Shown: positions 1-12,758 of the stretch, in pieces
Layout of the letters: every line of letters begins with the position of its first letter
Position numbering within the stretch: position 1 is the first letter of the stretch
Assembly (NCBI GenBank): GCA_018907035.1
Contig: JACCIC010000005.1
Location: 2,003,501-2,067,500, forward strand
Origin: Sycobia sp. Sy_11
Lineage: Eukaryota; Arthropoda; Insecta; Hymenoptera; Epichrysomallidae
Direction: 5' to 3'
Length of the DNA stretch: 64,000 nucleotides
Position numbers and translations under genes: made by a program
The notes under the pieces: generated by a model
Told to the model about the DNA's origin: nothing
What the model saw: the letters and a program-made list of their open reading frames with translations, nothing else
Databases searched by the model: none

Positions 1-975
1 TCTTCGATTGAGTTGTGATTTTCTGTTGTCCTTCGTCGAAGCGGCGTTTGCGCGCAAAAATTAAAAAAAAAAAAACAAAACCACCGTCGTGCAACTAGTT
101 TTGCAGGTATAGTTTCGTTGACTGCGGATTTTGCATATGCATGTGTTTGCTACGAAATTAGGGGTAGGGTGAGGGGGGGGGGATCATCGCGTCGACCGTG
201 GCCATACAAATGCAATCCGCGATGATAATCGAACGGGTAATTGTCGGGCGTCGATAAAAAAAAAAAAAAACAAGAAGCAAGAAGAAAAAAGCGCAATCCA
301 GGTCAATACTGGCGCTCGTTTTCTGTCAACAATATATGATATTACACGTATACTTGTTCTAATTTTAAACGTACGTAAAGCCAAGTTTTATCTATGATTA
401 ATTATACATATTATCACTGCGTATATAATCGCTTATAATAAAAAAAAATCAATAAATAAAAAAAAAGAAACTGATCGAATGGATAAATATGTACAAGAAG
501 CAATCGTATATTATTAGCCGCCGTTATAATTTATCCGATCTACTGTCAAAACACTCGTTTAGATATATGATGGGGAAAGAGAAGTTTTATTATAAATATT
601 ATGATGTTATTCCCGGGCGTCCGTAACTTGTCTAAATAAAAATGAATGATTTATGGTAGCGTATTTCATAAAAATAACCTTATATGCTAATGTTAAAATG
701 AGCCGAGAGAGCTTGAAAATTGTATACGATATAATGTATACATTAATTTATTAATATCGAGGAATTAATGGATCATTATCCGCTGGTCTCCAGTCGCCAT
801 TAAAACACTATAAAATATTCCGTTGGCAGACATTGCTGGATTTATTGATTAATCTTTACAAGTTAGTGAGCAATTCCAGATTGTAAACCAGGATGGCGAT
901 GACCCTGGCACGTCTCAATTTTCACGGTAAAAGAAGTTTGTTCTTGACCTTCTCCCTCCCTCCCTCTCCTTCTTG

Positions 976-1022
976 CTCTCTCTCTCTCTCTCTCGCTCTC
1001 TCCCTCTCTCTCTCTCTCTCTC
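976..1022. repeat. (CT)n microsatellite, interrupted
   Basis: About 47 bp with G and C interruptions. Confidence 0.95.
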
Positions 1023-1458
1023 GAACACAGCTGGAGGACATCGAAGCCAGGTCGAAAACAAAAACTTCATTATTAAATGTTTCTTTGATCATCGCTGAGA
1101 ACATTTTTATTGTATAGTATCGCTTAATTAAAGCCCATAAGATGTAGTGATGATCTTGAAATATAAAACAAAATATATTGGCAAGCATTTTATAACGCAT
1201 AAAAGGTTTATGAGTGGTCGAATCCTTAACATTATAGACATAAATATAAATAAATCTCGCAGCTTATTTATAGAAAATATAAATAAACTTCAATAGTCAT
1301 TAACATTTTTTTTCAATGAATTTCGCACGCATATTGCAATAATATAAAAAAAAGTCCAGTATGGGATGAATGAGTGGACCGACTGCCTTCTAATATAAAT
1401 AAAAAATATGGATTGATGATATTGTTTTACAGAAATAGAAACATTAAAAATTTCTTTC

Positions 1459-1463
<5 letters not shown>

Positions 1464-1528
<65 letters not shown>
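1464..1528. repeat. (TA)n microsatellite, 65 bp
   Basis: Uninterrupted alternating A/T; among the longest pure arrays in the window. Confidence 0.98.
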
Positions 1529-1531
<3 letters not shown>

Positions 1532-1740
1532 CGTTTGTCATAGAAAATGTCTCAGCTTTTTTTGATAATTCAGATTAAAATTATTATTTAATTATAATAT
1601 GATGGTAATGATGATGATAATGAATAAATTTTGCATTATTTCTATACCGGGGAGAATAATTCATTTTATCAAAAATAATAGAGATATGGTATGTATTATC
1701 TACTCATCACATGCGCGTAGGAGCTATTATCGGACATTTC

Positions 1741-1762
1741 TATCTCTCTCTCTCTCGCTATG

Positions 1763-1809
<47 letters not shown>

Positions 1810-1825
1810 GTATATGTATATATAT
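1741..1825. repeat. Compound (CT)n-(TA)n-(TATG)n array
   Basis: A short CT tract passes through GCTATG into a TA tract ending in TATG units. Confidence 0.95.
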
Positions 1826-3895
1826 CGACATCGGCGTACGTATCGATCTTGCAAAAATGGGCGTGCAGAAACAAAAAAAAAAAAAAACAAGAATGAAAAA
1901 AAAAATCAGAAGAAAAATTCAAAAGTTAGCTGCAGTCGCGAAGGGTGGGGGGCGTTGAGAAGGGGGGGGGAGGTACTGCCATAAGAAGTTAGCCGATATG
2001 GAGGCCAAGGAGAGGAGAGCGAGACTGTCTCTCCTCCGCGCCGCTGCGTCGAGGGCCGAGAGGGGCCGCGAGCTGCATGTGTATACGCCATAAAGAGGCG
2101 GCCGGCGCGCGCGTACGCACCATCCGCGGCATTGCGCTTGTGTTATTGTACATACGGTATAGTATATTAATGCGTATGCGTGCAGTAAGCAAAACGAACA
2201 GTATAATGCCTGGAAGAACTCGTTTTTCCCGCGTCAGACGGCAGGGGTAGGGGGAAGGGGAGAGCCCGACGAGGCGGGGATCGACGGCAATTAAAACGAG
2301 AGTTAATTTTTCAATCACGCGGAAAATCCTGTCGGAATCACGGTATCTAGAAGCGCGTGCCTCAAAATATCCATATAATGCTCCCCTCTGTAATTTCTCT
2401 CAATTTCCCTCTCTACACAGGTACAGTATAATTCTTGCGCACAACGTGCCTCCACGCGTATAACAGTAATTACCCCTGAAATTCTAACCGGTCGCCATTG
2501 CGGACGTTGTAAATGAGCGCGGACACTGTATGTTGCGCTGAAAAGAAGAGAGAGAGAAAAAAAATAGTAATATGAATAAGTACGATGACTCGAGAACGAG
2601 CGGCGATCGTCTCGCATATTTCTGAAAGCTAAATATGCCCGAGCGCGTTATGTACGGGGTGTCTCGCTCGGACTTGCGCGGCGGAGAGGAGGACGAAGTG
2701 ATGGACAAACCCGAGTTACCGACGACTCGGGATGTCGATGGGGGCTATTGGAATGCAAATGTCGAACTGATACGAGCTCGGGTCCAAAGTCTCATTAAGA
2801 GCTTGCTTTCTCCGCAAGGGTCTTTTCGTGCCTGTAAATTGCGATTACGCCCAGGGTTCGTACAATTTTTGGATCACAAATCTTCACGAGATTCATTTAC
2901 CTTGGCTCTTAGTGGTTTATCGTATATAGACTCTCTAACTTTCATTGCAGACGTTTAAAGCAGGTCATTTACAGTTTATTTCATTTATCGACTGTATCGT
3001 GATTGAGCAGGTAGAAGACGTGCTGAAACGTAAAAATTAATTGATGCAATTAATTCGTAACAGCGTTAACTGAGAAAATTCGAGAGTTGGAAGTGGCTAG
3101 TTTAGGAATCACCTATTTAGGTATCCAGTTCGATGGGAATTTGTCGCCTCAAAGTGGAAATATTCTCGGAAAGTTGTTATTATAAAGCAGGACGCCAAAA
3201 ATTAAACCAATCCTTCGAAGCTTTAAGACTTGAAAAAAAAAAAAACGTTGCAAGGACTTAATGGAAAAATCCAAAAAAAAAAAAATCGAGAAACGAATCT
3301 TTTAGGGAGTCAAAATTATACTAGAAATACATTATCCGTTTCAAAACGAGAATGGGGCTAAATGAGAATGTTAACAAAAGGACACGCGTCTGTGGATGTC
3401 TTTTGAACCGTAGAATTGAAATTTTCAATAATTTAAGGCACTCTATGGAAAAAGAAACGGACATAAGGCCAACACTGAGCCTCATTCATATGGCATTGAG
3501 GGCCAACAAATTTTTAACAGTTAGTCAGACAGAGTCTTAAATAACCCGAAAGACAGCTCATAACATTTGCTTTTCTTATCTTACATAGTTTTCAAAACGT
3601 ACCAGTATTAGTTCAAATGCGACAACCTGTATAATGAGTAATGTGAAAACAACAAAATTCTTACGCAAAACAGAAGAAAGTTGATAAATAATAATTTATG
3701 CAAAAAAAAAAAAAAAAAAATTGCGACATTTTCAGAAATAATGGAAACACCTAGCTAATGAGAGAATAATCTGTATACATACACACGCGCGCGCACACAT
3801 AAATTTGGCTCTCTGCTCAGGTGCATTGCCTCGCGTATACGTATTTTCGTACGAGATGCGATTTACGAGAGTTGCAAGTGCATATACATGTATAT

Positions 3896-3970
<75 letters not shown>
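3896..3970. repeat. (TA)n microsatellite with central phase flip
   Basis: 75 bp; the TAAT at about 3935 flips the repeat phase midway. Confidence 0.97.
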
Positions 3971-3978
<8 letters not shown>

Positions 3979-4128
3979 TTATGTATGTATACAGCTTAGG
4001 CGGTCTGTGACGCGCGCGCGCGCACGCGTTACGACCGTGGCTTGCATAAGTCGCACGTATAATCTGCATAATAAGAAAGAAAAATGATTTCGCGATCTTG
4101 GTCAGAATTGTACATGCGCACACACAGG

Positions 4129-4130
<2 letters not shown>

Positions 4131-4168
<38 letters not shown>
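4131..4168. repeat. (CT)n microsatellite, 38 bp
   Basis: Pure CT; its complement (GA)n follows 73 bp downstream. Confidence 0.97.
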
Positions 4169-4173
<5 letters not shown>

Positions 4174-4236
4174 GGGCACGTGTACAGTACTTCCGTAGCG
4201 TGTGCGCACACTTTTGTTCGTAAATTTTTACCGATA

Positions 4237-4241
<5 letters not shown>

Positions 4242-4291
<50 letters not shown>
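4242..4291. repeat. (GA)n microsatellite, 50 bp
   Basis: Pure GA; forms an inverted pair with 4131-4168. Confidence 0.97.
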
Positions 4292-4292
<1 letters not shown>

Positions 4293-4376
4293 CAGTGGGT
4301 ATGTTTGCAGTATTTCGCCAATTCTCAATTACTAGATTATATATTGGCCGGTGTCTGTTGCAATGCCTCGTTTTCA

Positions 4377-4377
<1 letters not shown>

Positions 4378-4429
<52 letters not shown>
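4378..4429. repeat. (TA)n microsatellite, 52 bp
   Basis: Uninterrupted. Confidence 0.97.
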
Positions 4430-4431
<2 letters not shown>

Positions 4432-4630
4432 AGTCGTAAAAATCCTGGAATTAGAGGCACTCATCTTGCGAATGAATAAATAAAGAGAAAATTACACCCA
4501 TAAATAAAATGAATCCATTTTCCTCTCGGTTAAAATGCAAGTGCGCGATTAGATTTTACTTTATAATTGTATATATTATTTGCAATTACGATTTATTTAT
4601 TGCGTTACCAATAAAACCTTACAGTCGCTT

Positions 4631-4633
<3 letters not shown>

Positions 4634-4694
<61 letters not shown>
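4634..4694. repeat. (TA)n microsatellite, 61 bp
   Basis: Uninterrupted; second of three arrays within 650 bp. Confidence 0.97.
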
Positions 4695-4697
<3 letters not shown>

Positions 4698-4952
4698 AGC
4701 GAGGAATGAAGTAAGACGAAAGGATATCCAGTATACATTATACTTATTATTTTTGCAAAATAATTTATTATGTACTATGTACAATAGCTCGGAAATTCGA
4801 TTGTTATATTATAATCAACAGTTTTTTTATTGTTATCAAAAAAGAAGAAAAATATAATGATAGAGATATATGAATTTTATATATCATTAGTAAGAGCTCA
4901 ATATTTAACAAGGGGGGGGGGGCATTGTCTTCGATTATGCACTATATTACTC

Positions 4953-4953
<1 letters not shown>

Positions 4954-5002
<49 letters not shown>
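4954..5002. repeat. (TA)n microsatellite, 49 bp
   Basis: Uninterrupted. Confidence 0.97.
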
Positions 5003-5004
<2 letters not shown>

Positions 5005-5174
5005 CTTTTCTATTTCTCGTGGAAATAACAAGGAATTATGTACTAATTTTACAGCGATTTGGTAACGCCGCGCAACATACGACGCGAAAACGACGCTCGG
5101 TCTCGATGTAACATTAGCAATGCGCCGTCAGAATCGCCTGGGATGTCAGAGTCATTGGCTTACGTTATGTGCGT

Positions 5175-5183
<9 letters not shown>

Positions 5184-5232
<49 letters not shown>
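5184..5232. repeat. (TA)n microsatellite, 49 bp
   Basis: Preceded by a short imperfect TA stretch from about 5175. Confidence 0.97.
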
Positions 5233-5233
<1 letters not shown>

Positions 5234-6239
5234 CAGATTCGTAATGTCGTTTTTGGCTTAAAAATCTTCCTCAGCTCTAATTCGGGACTATAATATATAT
5301 AAAGAATTTCAGGAATTCTAATGAATACCATAAAAATTGCTCCCGTATATATAATTGTATGTAAGTATTGTTGTGAAAATGGTATGCCAAATAAGTTGTT
5401 AAAAATACTTGAGCCGCGAGCAAAAAATTCGGTATTTCATATACGTGGCATTTCTATAGTTTTTTAAGTTGTTTTATACATTATTTTAGTGATATCCAAA
5501 GGGATTAATGATGGATTAGCGGTTAATGAAAGACGACAAAACGTGCATTTTTATATAAAAATATAGAAACACGAAAAGGCACATATTGATTAAACGTAAA
5601 TTGATTAAGTGTTCGGGGAAACTTTGAAAAACCAAAATTGATGTAATATGCAGTAAACAAGATTTTGATCACTATTTACAGAATCTTTATTTGAAAAGGA
5701 AATCTATAGTTCTATAAAGATAATAGATGCTATTAATTCTTATTTCAATTAATCACAAGAAAAAGGAAACAAACGTACATAGAACAGTCATTTTTCATAA
5801 TAATCAGATTTTTCACTCACAAACTTCTTAAACTCACAAATTTTCACTTATAGCGAAGATGTTTTTTCATTCATACATTAGTTCTGATATTTCCTGCATA
5901 CCCTCGTGAAAATTGCCTTAACAAGCTTCCAAAAATTATACAACGCATAATAAATTCGAGTCAATTACAGCCAATTATAGCTCAAAGCTTGAGATATATT
6001 AGCTTATTACCGATTATTAAATAATCGTTGTAATTGCCGTAAATTGTTAATTTCTACATGGGATTCGGTAATATTACCGAATTCGGTAATAACCGCGGCA
6101 AAACTTCAAATCTATTCGGCATACGGTTAATTTTTTGCAGACCTCATAAGCGTCAATAACGCAGGTAAATTATATATATATATATACTAAAGGGCAATTA
6201 CGAAAACTGAAAAAACCATCTCTCTTCTTTTTTCCTTTT

Positions 6240-6340
<101 letters not shown>

Positions 6341-6595
6341 TTCGGAGCAGCACAAGAGTACACTCCGCGGAGAAAAGCAAATAATCTAGCGCGGTAACGA
6401 CGGCGACGACGTGAATTTAACGAGGCAGAGGACTATTCCGAGCCCCCCCCCCTTCTGTAAAGAAAGAACGATGAGCTGAAAACGATGAGAGAGAAAAAGC
6501 AAAGGAGAAGGAAAGAAAAAATGTGCGCGCGTCCCGCCATCTAATTGTACGTAGAAATGAGTCGCCAAGCATACATACAAACATGCATGCATATA

Positions 6596-6659
6596 TACAT
6601 ACATACATACATACATACATACATACATACATACATACATACATACATACATACATACA

Positions 6660-6731
<72 letters not shown>
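6596..6731. repeat. (CATA)n tetranucleotide array followed by (TA)n
   Basis: About 23 CATA units run to 6689, then TATAGATA leads into a 37-bp TA tract. Confidence 0.97.
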
Positions 6732-6733
<2 letters not shown>

Positions 6734-8414
6734 TGAAATGCGGGAGCAGGATGCGAATTGACACACGAATATATAGATATACGCGCAATCCTTCACTTGA
6801 ATTATTTCATTGCGGATGCGCGAGCATCCACCGAGTGGAGCTTGCCGGAGCTTGATCTAGATGTATGTTTTACAGACCCACATATACATATATACACACA
6901 TACATACGCGCACGCTCATATATATTTACATTGCTTTAACACTAATGTAAGATTTTGGCATATACGGACGCGTGCGTTAAGATTTTTACCGCAATTCCAT
7001 AATTAAGCCGGCATTGGGAGATTTAATGGGGCAAGTGCATTCTAATGCGTCTAACTCGGATTAAAATTACTATAAAATGCGAGAACTTTATTATTGCCGC
7101 ACGCTTATATTTTCTCGCAGTCGTTCCACTCATCTAACGCGATGACGAGGAATGGAAAACCTTTTGTACGCGGCCTTTTGCACGGCTAACTCTGTACGTA
7201 TAGAAGCCTTCTACTTTTGTTTTTTTTTGTTTTTTTTTTGCTTTCTTGTTTGTTTTTTTTTTGCTTCTTTTTAAAACAAGTATTTATATATATAGCAACT
7301 GAATCTCGACCTTAAAAAATATCGCATTAAATGAACAAAAATCGAATGATTTGAATGTACGGGTTCGTAAATCGGAGATCTATTTTTTTTTCTTTTTGGT
7401 TAGTAAAATATTATAAAGTATTCAAGTAAAAATACAATGTACTTTTTGATATTTAGGGAAACGATAGAAAATACGTTTTCATGTTTTTTCAGCTGCATCG
7501 ACGTTTCATTAATATAATGCGCTTATCTCTTAAAGCCGCTGAATTATATGATACATACGTATCATTACAATATTATAGTTACTATACCGACCTCAGCTAT
7601 GCGTTACCATCGGCAGCTCAGAACCTTTGACACGTCCCATGTAACGTTCAAGAAATTAGCGTATGTTTGCACTTGTTCCCCCCACCCCCCCCAATTGCTT
7701 ACAAATTATTTTGCTTTACGAATAGTACCTGTACTGTTGTATTCGCATTACTACGTTTGCAAACTAACAAATATTTTCATCGGCTTTATATAGTGTTTAG
7801 AAAATGATATAATTATTATTATATTATCGACAGTCGGATTGTCCTTGATTACGATCAAATACGCAGAACTTCAAGTAGAAAAAAACCGCTAACAATGTGA
7901 AATACAACTAAAAATCGAATTACCATACTCTTAACAAAGGATAATCCGATTTTTTCTTAACTTTCCCAGTCGCCTCCGCTCATCTTTAAGTATATTATTT
8001 GTATTCTATGTGTATTCTTTGTATTCTATGCGTATGCGTTACGCTCCATTGTTTGAGTTGCAGGTTTTTTCCCTCAGTTTTTGTCAATGCAATTTGGCCT
8101 TTATTAACGAAATTCTCTATATAGCACCATTAGTTACCATCGTAGATACAAAGCTTACTTTGTTACTCAGTATTAGCTCTTGGTGTCTTTTAAATTTTTT
8201 TCTCGACGTCAGCGTTTTTTTTTCATATATTGACTCGAAATATTCTGTTATATATATATATACATACATACATAAAATTCGATACTGATTTCTTATTTCT
8301 CATCTTTTAATTTTTCCCCATTGATTTTTTCGACTCACAAGACCGTTTCTAAATCATTACAGTGAGCTTAATCTTGTCATAAATCGATATATTGTCCTAA
8401 CTTTATACGTATTT

Positions 8415-8624
8415 TTAAGAGCGCCATCCTTCGCGAACGTTCAGCATGCCCTGGCATCTCCCCTCCACCCCCTTCTCCAATGTATCCCCAAGCGGCCACT
8501 CTTTGAGGGCCACCACGAACACAGATGTATCAATATTGTAGTATACCGAAGACAACGACGACGTTGAATTGTCAAGATCGCGCGGACAGCAGCGTTTAAT
8601 GACATACAGAGGCACCCGATCGAC
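8415..8624 (-). CDS. Possible terminal coding exon of an unknown gene
   Basis: On the - strand, a TTACAG acceptor precedes 8624 and a stop-free run of 69 codons ends at TAA (8417-8415). The peptide starts VDRVPLYVIKRCCPRDLDNS and includes FVVALKEWPLGDTLEKG. It is not low-complexity, unlike most open frames here, and third positions are G/C-rich. It could be the last exon of the - strand gene at 52.9/35.7 kb, but it starts in phase 0 while exon B ends in phase 1, so at least one more exon would be needed. No poly(A) signal is obvious just downstream and no family is recognised. Confidence 0.25.
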   Translation of the reverse strand, partial: VDRVPLYVIKRCCPRDLDNSTSSLSSVYYNIDTSVFVVALKEWPLGDTLEKGVEGRCQGMLNVREGWRS

Positions 8625-8723
8625 CTGTAACTTACAACGCCACCCAGCGAACCCGCGCGACTGCATTATGTACCGTGCCGCAGTCCCAGCGCGCGCAATG
8701 CAGTAGAATCGCAAAACCCGCAG

Positions 8724-8726
<3 letters not shown>

Positions 8727-8774
<48 letters not shown>
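8727..8774. repeat. (TA)n microsatellite, 48 bp
   Basis: Sits at the edge of a CpG-rich patch. Confidence 0.97.
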
Positions 8775-8776
<2 letters not shown>

Positions 8777-8989
8777 TTAGAATCGAGGGTATAAGTATAC
8801 AGCAGAGCACACACGCTGATAGGGGAGCTAGCCCCCGAGGAGCTAATTATCCGGCGAGAACGCGAGGTAGGGTGTCTCCATCACCTTCCCGCCGGCGATG
8901 CGCAACGCCGCGCTATCGCGCCCGCCTATTATCGTATACCCGACATTGTGTGATATTGTAGCGCTGTTCCGAGCCAAAGCCATGCGATA

Positions 8990-8991
<2 letters not shown>

Positions 8992-9038
<47 letters not shown>
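8992..9038. repeat. (TA)n microsatellite, 47 bp
   Basis: Uninterrupted, with CpG-rich DNA on the left. Confidence 0.97.
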
Positions 9039-9041
<3 letters not shown>

Positions 9042-9166
9042 GTTGTGTACGGGATTAAAGACATGCGAGGACGGTCACGTATTAACAGTGAAGTGTCACA
9101 ATAGCCCGCGAAAACCGCGAGCGAAACGCCCATATTGTACCATGCCATCTCCCCCCCCCTCACTGC

Positions 9167-9199
<33 letters not shown>

Positions 9200-9202
9200 T
9201 CT
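9167..9202. repeat. (CT)n microsatellite
   Basis: 36 bp with one CC interruption. Confidence 0.95.
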
Positions 9203-9279
9203 GTAGTCTACCCGCGCGTTTTTTATGCAAAGCCGATGTTTATGTTTTGCTTTTCGTTCCACACTTCCTGTATATACAA

Positions 9280-9280
<1 letters not shown>

Positions 9281-9317
<37 letters not shown>
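9281..9317. repeat. (TA)n microsatellite, 37 bp
   Basis: Uninterrupted. Confidence 0.97.
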
Positions 9318-9320
<3 letters not shown>

Positions 9321-9448
9321 CATAAATACATACATGTGTAGGATTGCGCAATCGAGCGACGGCGCGGTCTGGTGCTTGTGTATAACAATGCGCATATATA
9401 TATATATGCTCTGCAATATTGCTCAATCCGCGCGACACTCTCGCGAGG

Positions 9449-9468
9449 TGTGTGTGTGTGTGTGTGTG
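9449..9468. repeat. (TG)n tract followed by CG-rich alternation
   Basis: 20 bp of TG run into CCCGCGCGTGCGCGTGTG, an alternating purine-pyrimidine stretch. Confidence 0.95.
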
Positions 9469-9935
9469 CCCGCGCGTGCGCGTGTGTTTGTACCGTTGGT
9501 CTCGGAAACGAAAAATAAGAAGAAAAAAACATACAGAATAACAAAAAATAAAAAAATAAATAAGAAAAAGAATTTTGCCTCGATCGCGCGCGTCTATTAT
9601 GATGTAACATACGGGCAACGTCTATACATACCTGTCTGTACAAGGCAATACTGTGAGATATGTACAGTGGCCGAGTCCGCGGCTTTGTTCCATAATAATA
9701 ATTTTTCGGGAGGTATGGAACGCGCGCCGCGGCTCCCGCGTTTCTGTCTTTCATTCATTCATTCGTTCGTTCGTTCGTTTTTTTTTTCTTTTTTATGGTA
9801 GGTCATAGAATTTATGCATCATTTCATGCATATAAACATTTCGCTGATAACCGGGGAGTTCGTAACGAGCGGTACGGGCATTATGTATTCGCGAGAGCGA
9901 GGAAATTATTGTTGGAAAATTTGACATGTTCATAA

Positions 9936-9940
<5 letters not shown>

Positions 9941-9985
<45 letters not shown>
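9941..9985. repeat. (GA)n microsatellite, 45 bp
   Basis: Pure GA. Confidence 0.97.
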
Positions 9986-9988
<3 letters not shown>

Positions 9989-10277
9989 CAGTGAGAGGGG
10001 GGAAGAGAGATGTTGCCGAGTGTATTTATAGAAAATAATAATAGGTAAATATTTACTGCTTCTGCTGAGTTCTGCAATTATTATTTTTTTTATTTTGGTT
10101 TTTCACCTTACCAGCCTTTGCTAATAGCTCATCCCATCGACGCGTATACGTCATTCGGCGTTTATATTGCGCGCCTTTATACAGATCATGACAGGCATTA
10201 TATTTGCATAAAATAATAGTTTGTAAATTTCAAAGACGTCTCCGTAATTGAGTGAAATCGAAACGCGGCTATATATA

Positions 10278-10280
<3 letters not shown>

Positions 10281-10335
<55 letters not shown>
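10281..10335. repeat. (TA)n microsatellite, 55 bp
   Basis: Uninterrupted. Confidence 0.97.
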
Positions 10336-10337
<2 letters not shown>

Positions 10338-10626
10338 TTGCCGAACGACTGCAGTTAAGTCAATTTTCCACGGAAGCCTCATATTAAAACGTTGATAATT
10401 TTCATTTGCGGCCGCCGGAGGTAATAATGGCCGGGGATGAGTAATAAAAAAGTTTAATGCAACAATTACGATTTTATACCGTACGGCCGCGTGCTTCAAA
10501 CAAAAATGACTAACAGCAATGCCGATGGCATATATAGTTGAAAAGGTTTATTACGTTCAAGGTCGGACTACTTAACCAGCATTAAGTTTCTTGCTATATA
10601 GCAAGGGTAGCGATTTACGGTTTAGA

Positions 10627-10634
<8 letters not shown>

Positions 10635-10672
<38 letters not shown>
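10635..10672. repeat. (TA)n microsatellite, 38 bp
   Basis: Preceded by a short TG run. Confidence 0.97.
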
Positions 10673-10674
<2 letters not shown>

Positions 10675-10913
10675 TAATAGATTTTGAAAAGGCCAGGGTG
10701 TATGAAAATTATAGGCGAGCGAGCATCCGAAATCTATACACACAACGATATTGATCCGGTTATGATCCTTGTATTTTAATTTTTAATAAAAGCTAGAGAC
10801 GGTCAATTTTTAAGAATATGAAGCAATGCACGCCAGAACGACAAGCGTTACTATTGGTCACTATATTATACAATTAATCACATGGAACGTCACCGGGATT
10901 TTGAAGACATATG

Positions 10914-10918
<5 letters not shown>

Positions 10919-10960
<42 letters not shown>
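10919..10960. repeat. (TA)n microsatellite flanked by GTATAT units
   Basis: Both ends carry TATGTATATGTATA-like imperfect units. Confidence 0.97.
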
Positions 10961-10966
<6 letters not shown>

Positions 10967-12697
10967 GTATAGATATACACGTCGTGTGTTGGAAAGTGTT
11001 GAATATTATTGACGGACAGTGGGTATACAACGGCCACCCAATCAGGGGATCGAAACTAAGTCAACGCCACATATTATCGAATTTCCCGCGTTATTATAAT
11101 GTAAAGCCGCAAATTTTGAACATTTTTAAACATTTCATTAATTGATAATATTACGTCAGCATCCAATCCTATTCATTCGTTCGCAAGACGAGGGATAAAA
11201 ATCTTTTACGATTCATGCTTCATTATCAATGCAATTTAGGGTACTTGTAAATGATTTTCACGTTTGCATTTCATGGGACGTGCATTTGGTTTTACGACGA
11301 TTTGCGCGACGATACATTTTTTTCTATCTCCAAGGCATACGACGGATTTTACTGCCCCGTCAGATATTTGCAAATGGTCACGGATACTCGACTGCAAGCC
11401 CCTTGGCCAATTTGAATATACGAAGTCCTTTCTAGAATGTCTGCGCCGTTTCGGCCTCTCGCGCATGACGTTCGAGCAGTGGGTAGCCTGTCAAGATCGA
11501 AGATACAGAGATATTTGCGGCGGTCGGCGGACATTTACGAGATCAGACATCTAGGCTCATGCATACATCTGCGGGCCATTCAGTCCGACGTGGCCTACGC
11601 GAAGGTTCACTATTTTTAGAAGATATACAACGGTCTCGGAAGAAACTCTGTTGTTTTCAATATAAATCCTATTATAGAGACGATATGTTTTTATCGTCTT
11701 ATTTTTGAATTGATCGAAGTAAGATTCTTTTGTTTTCTACAGGATATTGACATACATTTGGACATATAATATCGATTCAGATATAGCTAATTATTTTTTT
11801 CTTTTTATTTGTTTTCTGGTGTCAATTCTTAATCCGGCCACGCAGGAGGTCTGTCGTAACAAAAACAAGGTCCTCTCGATGACTCGGTGTTGCTATATTG
11901 TTTCTCTTTTAGTTTTCGAGGTTACCAGGCCCAAAAATGGGTCTTTTCCAAGATAATGCCGACATTTTCCGATAAAAAAGTCCCATAAAGAGAAAACAGT
12001 AGATATAATTATTCTTCGATTCATAACGAACGGTTTCGTGAATGGCAAAGCTTCCTTATCTTCATTACTTCAGCCGAAACAATTGGCGTGCACGATTATA
12101 CGCGATGTGAGGATCGTACGACGCGCCGCCGTCGTTTCTTCTCGAGACGTGGATTTTACGAAAAAGTTTCATACAGATTGACGCAATAGAAATCTGTTAA
12201 AATGCAATTATTGATGGAAATGACTGGCATATACAGTAAAATTTATTTAATTTTTTCGAAAAATAACGATTTTAAGACAAAATTGGGCCTCATCTCGAAA
12301 ATGACCTTATTTTTAGATCTGGCAATCTCGAGCAAACGATTCAGTGCATTGAAAAACATAAAGTAACTAACGACAAATTGCCGAGGGCACCTTGAATTTG
12401 CTACGGTAGCCCTCCGGCGCGCCTGAAACATACGGACGTTGATTCGGGTAACAGTTGCGTTGACAATAACATTATGTATATAAATAGAAATTGTTATGAA
12501 TACTTTTTAAAACGTTACAGAATGCTACAGAAAGCAAAATATGTTGAATATGAATAGCGCTTGTGACGAAGGCATATATCCAGAAAGATGTTTTGAATCT
12601 TCCAGTACGGTAATTGTTGCACAGTGATTAGGTACCGATGGGATATGAGGTCGTTTATGAGTATTCATGTTGATGTTTCCTATAAAAATTGATATCT

Positions 12698-12757
<60 letters not shown>
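12698..12757. repeat. Perfect 60-bp palindrome TTTCA-(TA)25-TGAAA
   Basis: A 50-bp TA core is bracketed by TTTCA and TGAAA, which are exact reverse complements. Confidence 0.97.

Positions 12758-12758
<1 letters not shown>

Noticed and set aside
1217..1226. GGTCGAATCC, B-box-like
   Set aside because: Flanks do not form a cloverleaf and no A-box is present.
2635..2958. 107-codon + strand frame (starts MPERVMYGVSRSDLRGG)
   Set aside because: Varied composition, but no recognisable motif and no clear splice context; not supportable from sequence alone.
6068..6076. TAATATTAC inside a palindrome, like the replication-origin nonanucleotide of some single-stranded DNA plant viruses
   Set aside because: The string follows from the local CGGTAAT symmetry; no Rep-like gene, iterons or other viral sequence is nearby.
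6386..6796. 136-codon frame with repeated MYVC units
   Set aside because: Direct translation of the CATA tetranucleotide array.
8843..9754. 303-codon open frame on the - strand, longest in the window
   Set aside because: It is built from translated TA, GA and CA arrays (Tyr-Ile, Arg-Glu and Thr-His repeats) with no domain; long open frames are expected across such arrays.
9040..9801. 253-codon open frame on the + strand
   Set aside because: Same cause: CT, TA and TG arrays plus A-rich stretches, overlapping the frame on the other strand.
11264..11619. Overlapping open frames in GC-balanced DNA
   Set aside because: Several frames on both strands are open at once and none shows a known domain; may be an old transposon piece but unproven.
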